64,000 nt of DNA from Eshraghiella crossota (GCF_025148445.1 NZ_CP102270.1:1785001-1849000), one strand, 5' to 3'; positions 37,769 through 45,961 are shown, counted from the stretch's first letter. Program-made: numbers and translations. The notes: generated from the letters alone by a model not told the origin.

Positions 37769-38701
37769 TTATATCCGATATCGTGTTATTGACTTCCAGT
37801 TTTCCGGGAATCCCATCTGTTTTAACAGATTCTTTTCTGTGATTCTGGAGCTGCTTCTTACATATTTATCTATCAGAAGAACAAGTTCTCTTTTAAACAA
37901 TAAAAAGCTGTCTGCAGAGAGTAAATAACGAAATGCTATTACAACACCAAATAAATCCTTCTTCCCCTGATTATACTGATTTCCAGTTTGTGAAATATGA
38001 AGCTTTGAATGCAACACAGTATTCGGTATTTCAGAATACACCTTATGCGAAAAGAGACGCTCGTTATGTGCGCACACATTACGGTACAGTACAAGTACCT
38101 TCAGATATTGTTCCAATTCCCTTTCATTTACCTTCTTGAAATTCTTACTGATTTTACTTTGAATCCGGCTTGTAAGAAAAGAATACATCTTAGAAATCTG
38201 TCCAAATGTCATCGCATTAATCAAAACCCATAATGGTACATTCTGATACACATTTCGTTGATGAACAATATAATCATAATCTGTATTTGTCAGGGCAAGT
38301 CCATCTAACATACGTATTAATTTGTCGATACCTCGTTGATTACTTCTCACATAATTATAGCTGGCGGTGTCAAGATAATGTGTCTGCATCTCTCCGTATA
38401 CTTCACAAAATGAATAACTGATGATATTACGAATTTTCTTTTCAATTTGACAGATATATCGAAATATAAGCTCGCGAAGTCTATTATCAAAATCGTAGAG
38501 TGCATATATATCTTCAAATGTAGTATTCTCAAGATATACCCGTGTCATTGCATCTCGAAAGGGTTCTTTATATCCGCCAATCAATGCAAAGTATCCAATG
38601 TCACGTAGCTTCTCTTCTGCAAATTCTCTATTGTTAATAATCAACTGTTTTTCATCTGTCAATTTATGCAATTGCTGCTCATAAGTAAGAAATGGCTTCA
38701 A
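37769..38701 (-). CDS. Abi-family (Abi_2, AbiD/AbiF-like) abortive-infection protein
   Basis: 310 residues; starts with TTG at 38701 behind GGGGGAG. N-terminal LTYEQQLHKLTDEKQLII and DIGYFALIGGYKEPF, then FDNRLRELIFRYICQIEKKI, and the HEPN-like RNVCAHNERLF motif (Arg and His of RxxxxH) mark Abi_2 proteins, putative RNases that abort phage infection. It lies alone among mobile-gene debris and is preceded by a short structured RNA with its own promoter and terminator (38723-38823), as described for AbiF-associated RNAs. AT-rich, unlike the GC-rich cassette to its left. Confidence 0.88.
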   Translation of the reverse strand: MKPFLTYEQQLHKLTDEKQLIINNREFAEEKLRDIGYFALIGGYKEPFRDAMTRVYLENTTFEDIYALYDFDNRLRELIFRYICQIEKKIRNIISYSFCEVYGEMQTHYLDTASYNYVRSNQRGIDKLIRMLDGLALTNTDYDYIVHQRNVYQNVPLWVLINAMTFGQISKMYSFLTSRIQSKISKNFKKVNERELEQYLKVLVLYRNVCAHNERLFSHKVYSEIPNTVLHSKLHISQTGNQYNQGKKDLFGVVIAFRYLLSADSFLLFKRELVLLIDKYVRSSSRITEKNLLKQMGFPENWKSITRYRI

Positions 38702-38722
38702 ACTACTCCCCCTTTATGTATG

Positions 38723-38788
38723 AAAAAAGGAGGGCCCGCAGGTCCTCCCCCGGTCTCAGTCCTCTCGAGTATCTGAAACCTAATCGCT
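38723..38788 (-). ncRNA. AbiF-type structured small RNA upstream of the Abi gene
   Basis: A strong promoter (38795-38823) predicts a start near 38788. The roughly 66-nt RNA folds into GGTTTCAG/CTGAGACC (8 bp, one wobble) and then a terminator stem GGAGG/CCTCC followed by six T. It ends about 22 bases before the Abi start codon. Rfam describes an abiF RNA motif beside such genes; whether this matches that consensus needs a covariance search. Confidence 0.6.
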
Positions 38789-38794
38789 GATTGA

Positions 38795-38823
38795 ATTCTA
38801 CAACAAAGCTACAAAACTGTCAA
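38795..38823 (-). promoter_or_regulatory. Promoter of the Abi-associated RNA
   Basis: Minus strand: consensus -35 TTGACA (38818-38823), 17-base spacer, -10 TAGAAT (38795-38800). Confidence 0.8.
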
Positions 38824-39118
38824 GCGACAAATTCTGCATTAACTCAGTGTATGTCATCAATCAATATTTATTTTATGAGTTATTTATGCTAACTATTCAT
38901 GCCGAGCACACCTATAACAAACGTTAATATTACTACAATGCCAAAATAATCTTTTTCCCTTTACAGTTCTTCATTACTTGTTACCTTTCTTTCATTTTTG
39001 AGGATTTATTTTCCTAGTTATTCCATGGATAAATATCTCTTAAAGCACAAAATCATGGAAAATGGAATGGAATGTTCCAGCAGGATATTTACGAAACTGA
39101 TAATTCCACTTGTCAACT
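38824..39118. other. AT-rich gap with no gene recognised
   Basis: No frame of convincing length or motif on either strand, and no hairpin with a T-tract that I can support. Confidence 0.5.
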
Positions 39119-39142
39119 ACCCACGACCTGAAGGTCATGGGT
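39119..39142. repeat. Imperfect hairpin resembling an IS200/IS605-type element end
   Basis: ACCCACGACCT, 2-base loop, AGGTCATGGGT: 11-bp arms with one mismatch, followed by TTTGTAACTGCC and a further GC-rich stretch to about 39195. Subterminal hairpins of this kind occur at IS200/IS605 ends, but no transposase or tnpB sequence is present, so at most it is a remnant. Confidence 0.35.
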
Positions 39143-39207
39143 TTGTAACTGCCCAGTCGTACTAACAGCTTACGCCTCCGGCCTTTAACCCCAATAGATA
39201 TCGCTAT

Positions 39208-39499
39208 CTAAAGTTGCGATACATTCTCTTTCTTCTTGGGCAGAATATTTAAAGTTCCCACATCGACATAATTATCGACCAATACAAGACTTTTCGTTGC
39301 ACTAGCTACCAGATCTATCAGTAAGCTAAACGCATCATATATCTGTCCATCAAAAAAGATTTTCTGCTGTGATTCATTTACGCATTTCAACAAATGTTTC
39401 CATTATCCTGATACTGACTTGTATTGCAATATCACTCCTCAACACCGCAGAAAGCATTGCAATACCTTGTTCTGTAAAAACATATGGCAGATATCTTCT
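39208..39499 (-). pseudogene. Frameshifted ORF6N-domain (phage antirepressor-like) gene fragment
   Basis: One frame reads [20 protein letters not shown] and [20 protein letters not shown] before a stop near 39380; another continues [20 protein letters not shown] and VLVDNYVDVGTLNILPKKK. Both pieces belong to the middle and C-terminal parts of ORF6N-domain proteins, in the right order but different frames and incomplete at both ends. Confidence 0.7.
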
Positions 39500-39550
39500 T
39501 TAGGAAATTTTTGATATCAGATTTCTCTGCTCCATACGCACACCTTATAA

Positions 39551-39826
39551 TCAGGCAAGAACTGCTTCCTGCTTTACGATTTCTTTCACCTCATCCAAAG
39601 ACAAGCCGGAATAACGTGCCATTTTCTCAACGGATGTTTCGCCATCACGAATCATACGAACAACGAACTCACGTGTTACTTCTTCACGCTCCTGATTTCT
39701 CATTTCTTCAATTGCTTTGCACATACTCTCAACTCCTTTCGCATCTTCCTTGAAGTATCTGACTCTGTCTGCCAGTTTTCCATAAAACATATCATCCGCA
39801 TCGGTACAGGAGAAATCTACTAATTA
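39551..39826 (-). pseudogene. C-terminal fragment of an Rpn/PD-(D/E)XK-type nuclease-transposase
   Basis: Reading from about 39826: LVDFSCTDADDMFYGKLADR, then VRYFKEDAKGVESMCKAIEE and SVEKMARYSGLSLDEVKEIV. This is the conserved tail of Rpn-like recombination-promoting nucleases common in gut Clostridia. The N-terminal nuclease domain is absent and a stop lies just upstream. The 64-bp tandem array begins right upstream on this strand. Confidence 0.75.
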
Positions 39827-39851
39827 ATTTGTGAAATTTTAATAACCTCTA

Positions 39852-40342
39852 GGTAGAACTCGACTCTTGCTCTGCTTGCTTTTTTCTACCCTTTTGCTCA
39901 TTTACATCAGGTACCTTCTGGGTAGAATTCGACTCTTGCTCTGTTTGCTTTTTTCTACCCTTTTGCTCATTTCAGGTACTTCTGGGTAGAACTCAACTTT
40001 CTCTCAGTTTGTGTTTCTCTACCTTTCTACTCATTTCAGGTACCTTCGGGTAGAATTCGACTCTTGCTCAGTTTGTGTTTTTTTACCCCTTTACTCATTT
40101 CAGTCGCTTATGGGTAGAACTCGACTCTTGTTCTGCTTGCTTTTCTCTACCCTTTTACTCATTTCAAGCACATCTAGGTAGAACTCGGCTCTTATCCTGC
40201 TTGCTTTTTTCTACCCTTTTGCTCATTTCAGGTACCTTCGGGTAGAATTCGACTCTTATCCTGCTTGCTTTTTTCTACCCCTTTGCTCATTTCAAGCACC
40301 TCTGGGTAGAATTCAACTCTCGCTCAGTTTGTGTTTCTCTAC
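39852..40342. repeat. Tandem array, eight copies of a 64-bp unit
   Basis: Units start with GGTAGAA at 39852, 39921, 39985, 40049, 40113, 40177, 40241 and 40305; the period is 64 bp except the first (69 bp). Each unit contains a hairpin GGGTAGAA...TTCTACCC and, on the minus strand, a mini frame of about 20 codons beginning MSKRVEKSKQ whose stop overlaps the next ATG. Copies differ by point changes. There are no unique spacers, so it is not a CRISPR array. Confidence 0.9.
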
Positions 40343-40472
40343 CAATTTTTAGTTCTTCCATCCGGTCATCAGAGGGTGGCGGAAGAAGTTTAGCACGTTT
40401 TTCCAGAGAGAACTGGCGGTATTCTGCAGGGGATAGAAACGGCTTATTTTGAACCGGCACAGTTGACGAATT
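40287..40472 (-). pseudogene. Orphan coding remnant entering the tandem array
   Basis: Open for 61 codons without a good start: STVPVQNKPFLSPAEYRQFS, LEKRAKLLPPPSDDRMEEL, then into the first repeat unit. It looks protein-like (normal codon use, proline-rich end) but I do not recognise it. Its 5' side is fused to the inverted-repeat copy, so it is probably the tail of a disrupted gene. Confidence 0.4.
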
Positions 40473-40555
40473 GCTAAATTCATCATATATATCCTTCCGG
40501 ACTCCTCAACAAACAATAAAATCCATGTATTTGCCTAATTGCAAACACATGGATT
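40465..40555 (-). repeat. Inverted-repeat copy 2: antitoxin-gene fragment plus hairpin
   Basis: Mirror of 24940-25029: GACGAATTGCTA, the 42-bp antitoxin block (40477-40518), T-rich junction, hairpin AATCCATG...CATGGATT (40520-40554). Together the two copies bracket 15.4 kb including the GC-rich cassette. Confidence 0.85.
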
Positions 40556-40557
40556 AT
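40511..40557 (-). terminator. Terminator of the P-type ATPase operon
   Basis: Minus strand: long stem AATCCATG.../...CATGGATT with inner TTTGC/GCAAA pairing, then TTTTATTGTTTG, 12 bases after the ATPase stop. It is the hairpin part of the inverted repeat. Confidence 0.8.
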
Positions 40558-40569
40558 TACCTTAAATTC

Positions 40570-42645
40570 CTAATCCAACAGGTTCTTCATATTCTCAAGT
40601 CCTATAAGAAGGGTTGAAGAATTATGAAGTAAAGCTGATGTTGTAGGCTGTATGACACCTGCAACTCCAAGGAGTATTAACATGGAATTGAAACCGACAA
40701 TGGTTCTGTAATTTTTACCGATACGTTTCATTAAGGCATCGCTTAAGTTTTTCAGAGTAACAACACGGTAAAGGTCATCGGCTCCTATTGTGATATCCGC
40801 AATTTCCCTTGCTATTTCGGCACCGTCACTGATGGCTATTCCTACATCTGCTGCCGATAATGCCGGCGAATCGTTAATGCCATCGCCTATCATCACTACT
40901 TTTCTTCCTGCCGCTTTTTCTTTTTCTATAAAGCCTGCCTTATCTTCAGGAAGCACTTCCGAGTAGTATTCGTCAACGCCTACACGTCCTGCAACGGCTT
41001 TTGCTGTTCTTTCGCTGTCACCGGTCATCATAACAATCTTTGTAAAACCTGCTTTGTGAAGTTTTCTGACTACGTCTTCTGCTTCTTTCCTTAACGGATC
41101 CTCTATGCATATAACTGCCGCAAGAGCACCGTCGATTGCCATATAAAGATGTGAATATTCCTCCGGAAGTGTATTGAATAAATCCTTTTTGTCCTCAGGA
41201 ATAATACTTTTTTCATCTTCAAAAACAAAATGGTAGCTGCCGATGATAACCTTTTTATTGTTTATCATGGTTGATATTCCATGTGCCACAACATATTCTA
41301 CCTTGGTATGCATTTCTTCATGCAGCAGATTCTTTTCCATAGCCGCATTGACTACCGCTTTTGCCATTGAATGTGGGAAATGTTCTTCAAGACATGCCGC
41401 CGTTCTTAAAAGTTCGTCCGGTGTTTCTCCGTTGAATGAAACCACATCCGCAACTGTTGGTCTTGCCTTTGTCAGTGTGCCTGTCTTATCAAATACAATT
41501 GTATCTGCTTCTGCCATTGCTTCAAGGAATTTACCGCCCTTGACAGTAATGTCATGGGCATTTGCCTCCCTAATCGCAGAAAGTACGGATATAGGCATTG
41601 CAAGCTTTAAGGCACAGGAGAAATCTACCATTAAGATAGAAAGTGCCTTCGTCACATTTCTTGTTAAAAGGTAAGTAAGTATCGTACCGCCAAGACTGTA
41701 TGGGACAAGACGGTCTGCAAGATGCTCTGCCTTGCTTTCCAATCCCGATTTGAGTTTTTCGGATTCTTCTATCATTGCAACAATCTTTTCAAAACGGCTT
41801 GAATTTTTAGTCTGATTTACAAGGATTGTAATTTCGCCCTCTTCTACAACGGTTCCCGCATATACAACTGCGTCTTTTGCTTTTCTTACGGCAACGGATT
41901 CGCCTGTAAGGGATGCCTGATTGACCATGGCTTCACCGTCATATACTTTTCCGTCAAAAGGTATTACATTACCCATATGTACTACAACCTTGTCTCCCGG
42001 TTTAACGTCATTCGAGGATACAAGAACTTCTTTTCCATCAACCGACAGCCATACTTTGCTGATATTAAGTGACATACTTCTTGCGAGGTCACCAACGGAT
42101 TTTTTATGTGTCCATTCTTCAAGTATCTCGCCTATGCCAAGCATAAACATAATTGAGCCTGCGGTTCCTATGTCATCCCTGAGGATGGATACTCCTATTG
42201 CGGTTGCATCAAGAACAGGCACTTCAATCTTATGTCTGAGCAAGGTTCTGATTCCGTTTCCTATGTATTTAAAAGATTTTGATATTACCATCAAAGCCCT
42301 TACAGGTAATGGTATGAAAAATCTGGTTGCGTAATGCAGTGCAATTTTTGTTACAAGTTTTTCCTGATACTCCGCATTAACCTGTCTGCTGGAATTATCT
42401 GTAATTACTGCGGGCACCTCGATATCTTCATAGTGGAAACGTCTCAATGTGTTGATTATATCTGTCCGTTTTCCCTTGTATTCTATAACCGCGTCTGCAG
42501 TTCTTTCATATACCTTTGCAAAAGTGATATTTTTATTATTATTAAGAAAATACAACAAAATATCCGCTTCTTTATATGTCATTCTACTGACTGCGAAATG
42601 AACTCTCATCCGCTTATCTGATTCATGTCGTATTATAAACTTCAT
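40570..42645 (-). CDS. Heavy-metal-type P1B ATPase with SCA(L)K in place of CPC
   Basis: 691 residues. N-terminal domain (1-80) resembles a degenerate HMA fold without CxxC; A-domain TGES at 247-250; phosphorylation motif DKTGT at 386-390; GDG.ND hinge near 630. The metal-site helix reads DFSCALKLAMP (341-351), so the usual CPC/SPC is SCA with Lys347. Such noncanonical P1B pumps occur in Firmicutes; the metal is not predictable. It is preceded by a small DUF6110-like membrane protein in the same operon under a perfect promoter. Confidence 0.9.
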   Translation of the reverse strand: MKFIIRHESDKRMRVHFAVSRMTYKEADILLYFLNNNKNITFAKVYERTADAVIEYKGKRTDIINTLRRFHYEDIEVPAVITDNSSRQVNAEYQEKLVTKIALHYATRFFIPLPVRALMVISKSFKYIGNGIRTLLRHKIEVPVLDATAIGVSILRDDIGTAGSIMFMLGIGEILEEWTHKKSVGDLARSMSLNISKVWLSVDGKEVLVSSNDVKPGDKVVVHMGNVIPFDGKVYDGEAMVNQASLTGESVAVRKAKDAVVYAGTVVEEGEITILVNQTKNSSRFEKIVAMIEESEKLKSGLESKAEHLADRLVPYSLGGTILTYLLTRNVTKALSILMVDFSCALKLAMPISVLSAIREANAHDITVKGGKFLEAMAEADTIVFDKTGTLTKARPTVADVVSFNGETPDELLRTAACLEEHFPHSMAKAVVNAAMEKNLLHEEMHTKVEYVVAHGISTMINNKKVIIGSYHFVFEDEKSIIPEDKKDLFNTLPEEYSHLYMAIDGALAAVICIEDPLRKEAEDVVRKLHKAGFTKIVMMTGDSERTAKAVAGRVGVDEYYSEVLPEDKAGFIEKEKAAGRKVVMIGDGINDSPALSAADVGIAISDGAEIAREIADITIGADDLYRVVTLKNLSDALMKRIGKNYRTIVGFNSMLILLGVAGVIQPTTSALLHNSSTLLIGLENMKNLLD

Positions 42646-42654
42646 AATATTTTT

Positions 42655-42960
42655 CTATTTCTCGGATTCTTCTGCTTCTTCAGTATCTTCTTTGACATCC
42701 TCAAATTCTTCTGCTTCCTTGGCTGCTCTTTCTTCATTGATTGCCTTGGCATCCGCAAGAATATCTCCTGCATTTTCCTGAACTGTATTGACAGTCTTCA
42801 TAACACTGTCTTTTGCCCTTAATACGGCAGCAGTACAATTTGTATATACCTTCTTTGCATCTTTGCTGGATAAAATCTTAACTCCGGCAGTTCCAAATGC
42901 AAAACCGGCAGCAAAAAGTCCTACTTTTTTCCAATTCACGCGCTGTAAACACTTTAACAT
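42655..42960 (-). CDS. Small membrane-anchored protein upstream of the P-type ATPase (DUF6110-like)
   Basis: 101 residues: short basic start, one TM (about 12-30, GLFAAGFAFGTAGVKIL), a helical Lys/Ala-rich middle, and a very acidic Glu-rich C-terminus that could bind cations. Its position 9 bp before the ATPase and its layout match the DUF6110 proteins I associate with these pumps. A metal-delivery or regulatory role is an inference. AGGAGG precedes the ATG. Confidence 0.75.
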   Translation of the reverse strand: MLKCLQRVNWKKVGLFAAGFAFGTAGVKILSSKDAKKVYTNCTAAVLRAKDSVMKTVNTVQENAGDILADAKAINEERAAKEAEEFEDVKEDTEEAEESEK

Positions 42961-42998
42961 ATTATGTACCTCCTGCGAGCATTTCTTTAATTCTTTTG

Positions 42999-43027
42999 AT
43001 TATATTTCTGTTATCCCGCAGTGTCAA
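42999..43027 (-). promoter_or_regulatory. Consensus promoter of the P-type ATPase operon
   Basis: Minus strand: perfect -35 TTGACA (43022-43027), 17-base spacer, perfect -10 TATAAT (42999-43004). Its -35 lies at the edge of the 42-bp direct repeat. Confidence 0.85.
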
Positions 43028-43068
43028 CGATAAAATTTCTCAATAAGATTTGTGTCCTACAACTCTGC
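43027..43068 (-). repeat. 42-bp direct repeat, copy 1 (remnant of an ABC ATPase 3' end)
   Basis: Matches 45962-46003 at 40 of 42 positions, same orientation. In copy 2 it encodes the last residues of the ABC ATPase (RVVGHKTY, stop); here it reads RVVGHKSY, stop, but is joined to an unrelated gene fragment. Confidence 0.85.
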
Positions 43069-43515
43069 ATTGTATTTCTGTGCCGCCACTTTCTCCACAG
43101 CCTACGAAGCATATAATCCCTATGTTTTTTACACTCTGTCCGGATGTAATCAAGATTGAATGTGTCTCCCTTTGCATTCAGATAGGCATAAAAATCCATT
43201 AAGGTACGCAAGCCTGTACCACTGCCGCTATAATGCTTGTAAGCGTAGCTTGTGATAGACATCATGGTTACCCTTACCTACATACTCTGCCTTGTAGCCC
43301 TCTGAAATCATATGCTTCTCCATCCGCTCCCATGCATCTGCATCAAACAGGATATCATTGTCCGACATCTGCCGCATTCCGACTGACGGATAATAGTCCT
43401 TCATGATAATGCCCTTTAATGGCAGATACAGCATGTCATAAGGAATCTGCTCTATATTATGTATTTTCTGTATGTTGTCACCATCTTTCTTCCCCAAATG
43501 CAACCTGCCTGTCAC
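43069..43515 (-). pseudogene. Internally deleted nucleotidyltransferase-family gene
   Basis: The upstream piece reads MLYLPLKGIIMKDYYPSVGM and RQMSDNDILFDADAWERMEK up to NHDVYHK; after a frameshift the later piece reads YKHYSGSGTGLRTLMDFYAY and FNLDYIRTECKK. Both are parts of the uncharacterised nucleotidyltransferase family (PF14907-like, SDxDI metal motif) that is often found with peptide-export ABC genes. The middle and C-terminus are missing. Confidence 0.7.
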
Positions 43516-43641
43516 ACAGCTTTAATGCTGCCGGGCGGTGAGTTACAATGATCACTGTCTTGTCTGTCATACTGCGAAGATTCCCAAGCACCACTTCTTC
43601 TGTTCCGGCATCCAGTGCACTGGTGGCTTCATCTTTTTTAT
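43478..43641 (-). pseudogene. C-terminal fragment of an ABC transporter ATPase
   Basis: DEATSALDAGTEEVVLGNLR followed by SMTDKTVIIVTHRPAALKLC holds the end of Walker B, D-loop and H-loop of an exporter-type ATPase; everything upstream (Walker A, signature) is missing. It is cut by the terminator hairpin of the AAA gene. Confidence 0.75.
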
Positions 43642-43689
43642 AAAAAAATGTCATCCCACCACTTTTTTGTGACGTAATGACATTTTTTA
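43642..43689. terminator. Bidirectional terminator after the AAA ATPase gene
   Basis: AAAAAATGTCAT ... ATGACATTTTTT, with inner CAC/GTG pairing; 12-bp perfect arms with T-runs on both strands. It lies 49 bases after the AAA gene stop. Confidence 0.75.
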
Positions 43690-43737
43690 GTCCATTTATG
43701 CAGTTCGTCACAGCATTTATTCCTGCGTTAAAAGGAT

Positions 43738-44991
43738 TTACCATTCCAAACTATCTTTATTGAGCAGGAAATCATATATACCCATAATGAGAACCCCGTC
43801 ATCATTATAATATTTTGCAGGTGTATCTTTCGTAATTATAATTTTTTTGAAAGCATCGCCTGTCAGCATCAACGATCTCTGTTCCTGCTCCATTTTTTCT
43901 TGTGTAGGCATTGCAAATGCTGATTGAATATAATAACGCTTAGATGCCTGATTACATACAAAATCTATTTCTAATTGCTTTCGGACATTATTGCCATCCT
44001 TTGTTGTATAATTTACAGGGACTACACCTACATCAACATTATATCCTCTCATTTTTAACTCATTAAATATGATATTCTCCATTGTATGGGTTTCTTCCAT
44101 TTGCCTGAAATTTAATCTAGCATTTCTAAGTCCCATATCAGTAAAATAATACTTTGATGGTGTATCTATATATTTTTTCCCTTTAATATCATAACGCACT
44201 GCTTTATCAATCAAAAATGAATCACACAAATATTCAATGTAATTTGTCAGTGTATTTTTGCTAATTGTTTTCTGCTTAACACTCTTAAATGTAGCGGATA
44301 ATTTTGAAGGGTTTGTAAGCGAACCAATGGATGACGAAAGAATATTTAATAGTTCTTCCAATTCTGACCGGTTACGCACACGATGTCGTCCTACTATATC
44401 TGAAATATAGGTTTCTTCAAACAGCGATTTTAAAAATGCGATCTTTTCCTCCGGAGTTGTGAAGTTTAATATAAGCGGAAGTCCTCCGTATAGCATATAT
44501 TCATTCCATCCATCCTGTTTCGTCCCATCGTATACTGACATAAATTCCTCAAAACTAAGTGGATACATATGCACCTCATCTCCACGACCACGAAATTCAG
44601 TTATTACATCTTTTGATAAGAAATGTGCGTTACTTCCGGTTACATAAATATCTACATTTCTCATATGAAGCAAACTATTAAGAACTGATTCAAACTGATC
44701 TAAAAGTTGTACCTCATCCAATAGAACATAAAACATTCCTTCACCACTTATCTTTTCTTTCAGATAAGGGAACAGTACATATGGATCTTGATATTGTTTA
44801 TTTTCAAATGCATCAAATGCAATTTCTATAATATGCTCAGCATCTACACCATTTGCTAACAATTGATTTTTAAAAAGTTGAAATAAAAGGTAGGATTTTC
44901 CACAACGACGAATTCCGGTTATAACTTTTATTAACCCATTATGTTTTTTACTTATCAATTTATCAAGATATACAGTTCTTTCAATTACCAT
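43738..44991 (-). CDS. AAA ATPase with DUF4143 domain
   Basis: 417 residues from the ATG at 44991 (AAGGAG 8 bases upstream). Walker A GIRRCGKSYLL near 25-35, Walker B YVLLDEVQLL, sensor VTGSNAHFLS, and the C-terminal DUF4143 restriction-nuclease-like part (ELEIDFVCNQASKRYYIQSA). Such proteins are common, mobile accessory ATPases of unknown role. Single-gene unit with its own promoter flanked by direct repeats and its own terminator. Confidence 0.88.
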   Translation of the reverse strand: MVIERTVYLDKLISKKHNGLIKVITGIRRCGKSYLLFQLFKNQLLANGVDAEHIIEIAFDAFENKQYQDPYVLFPYLKEKISGEGMFYVLLDEVQLLDQFESVLNSLLHMRNVDIYVTGSNAHFLSKDVITEFRGRGDEVHMYPLSFEEFMSVYDGTKQDGWNEYMLYGGLPLILNFTTPEEKIAFLKSLFEETYISDIVGRHRVRNRSELEELLNILSSSIGSLTNPSKLSATFKSVKQKTISKNTLTNYIEYLCDSFLIDKAVRYDIKGKKYIDTPSKYYFTDMGLRNARLNFRQMEETHTMENIIFNELKMRGYNVDVGVVPVNYTTKDGNNVRKQLEIDFVCNQASKRYYIQSAFAMPTQEKMEQEQRSLMLTGDAFKKIIITKDTPAKYYNDDGVLIMGIYDFLLNKDSLEW

Positions 44992-45024
44992 ATAAGTCTC
45001 CTTCCTATTGAACGCTTTTGCCCA

Positions 45025-45118
45025 TACCCGCATTTTTGTTCAATTAAAGTATACCCAATATTTCAAATAACATCAACACTTATTGAACATTTTTGTTTGT
45101 ACCCGCATTTTTGTTCAA
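45025..45118 (-). promoter_or_regulatory. Promoter of the AAA ATPase flanked by 19-bp direct repeats
   Basis: Minus strand: -35 TTGATG (45071-45076), 17-base spacer, -10 TATACT (45048-45053). Identical TTGAACAAAAATGCGGGTA copies lie downstream (45025-45043) and upstream (45100-45118), positions fit for a repressor. Confidence 0.65.
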
Positions 45119-45283
45119 CAGAATCCGATGAGAAACATTTTACCATCCCCCCGTTTTATTCAAGGTTCATGTGACAATTTGTAAAACTTTTTGTGCACAG
45201 TGTATCTCATCCAACGAGAATAACATGCATTTAACTTTTCAATAATAGCCGCATAGATTCTGTATGCACTGAGTCCAAAATCT

Positions 45284-45412
45284 TTATGTATTATCTTTCA
45301 ACCCATAACACCGGTACAGCATATCTGTCATTTTTTGCTTATCTGTTCCGCCTATACCCAAGGACTTTAAATCCACTGTTTCATCAGCTATTTCAGATAA
45401 GAACTTTTTCAT
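45284..45412 (-). CDS. Small 42-aa ORF, possibly a gene remnant
   Basis: ATG at 45412 with AGAGGA upstream; reads MKKFLSEIADETVDLKSLGI then DKQKMTDMLYRCYGL. It overlaps the end of the preceding fragment by 4 bases (ATGA), suggesting a formerly coupled pair. I do not recognise it. The stretch 45119-45283 holds no gene I can support. Confidence 0.4.
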   Translation of the reverse strand: MKKFLSEIADETVDLKSLGIGGTDKQKMTDMLYRCYGLKDNT

Positions 45413-45654
45413 ATCCTCTCATCGCTTGTATCTGCAAAAGACAAAACAATGGAAATATCATCAGCACTGTTACCCTCTGAAAATTGTTTCGGGTTGTATG
45501 CCCATAATTCAAGTCTGACCTGTTTATCCGGGTATATCAATTCATCGTTCAGCAAAGTTTTATCATAATCTTTCTCACAAATTGCATAGGTAACAACTCG
45601 GCTTGGATTTAGCATTGTTTTTTCAGAAAGTGCCGTTTCCCCTGCAAATACCAT
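45409..45654 (-). pseudogene. C-terminal fragment of a hypothetical (winged-helix/AbiEi-like?) protein
   Basis: 81 codons: SRVVTYAICEKDYDKTLLND, VRLELWAYNPKQFSEGN, DISIVLSFADTSDERI. The LELWxYNPxxFS...DERI pattern is seen at the C-termini of some two-domain hypothetical proteins of gut Firmicutes; the N-terminal domain is absent, and a MITE-like element lies just upstream. Confidence 0.4.
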
Positions 45655-45697
45655 ATTTTCTGTAACTTGTGTCTTACGGATTGGCTATTATGATTAA

Positions 45698-45898
45698 AGG
45701 GTCAAAAGGTATCATCAATGCATGCTTGCATGCAATTCGATGTATACCTTAATGACCCACACTTCACCGAGAAAGTAGCCATTTACTGCGAAAGCGAAGG
45801 AAATTAGCCCTATTTCAAGATAGCGTCAGATTACATGAATGCATTACATGTAGTAATCTGATTAATCATAATTGAGGGACAAAATACCTTTTGACCCT
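45698..45898. mobile_element. MITE-like element with 15-bp terminal inverted repeats
   Basis: AGGGTCAAAAGGTAT (45698-45712) and its exact reverse complement (45884-45898) bound a 201-bp AT-rich sequence without a coding frame. Several smaller palindromes (GCATGC pair near 45722) lie inside. No target duplication is obvious. Confidence 0.55.
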
Positions 45899-45961
45899 CA
45901 TTTTTTATTATTCTACTGTATTCCGGGTGTTATGGCAATGAAGATTTTCTTGAGTTTCCGT

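Noticed and set aside
39852-40342. CRISPR array
   Set aside because: Units are directly adjacent with no unique spacers, the period is 64 bp, copies drift, and no cas genes are present.
43738-45033. Longer start of the AAA ATPase at 45033
   Set aside because: The ATG at 44991 has AAGGAG at the right distance, and the extension would overlap the downstream operator repeat.
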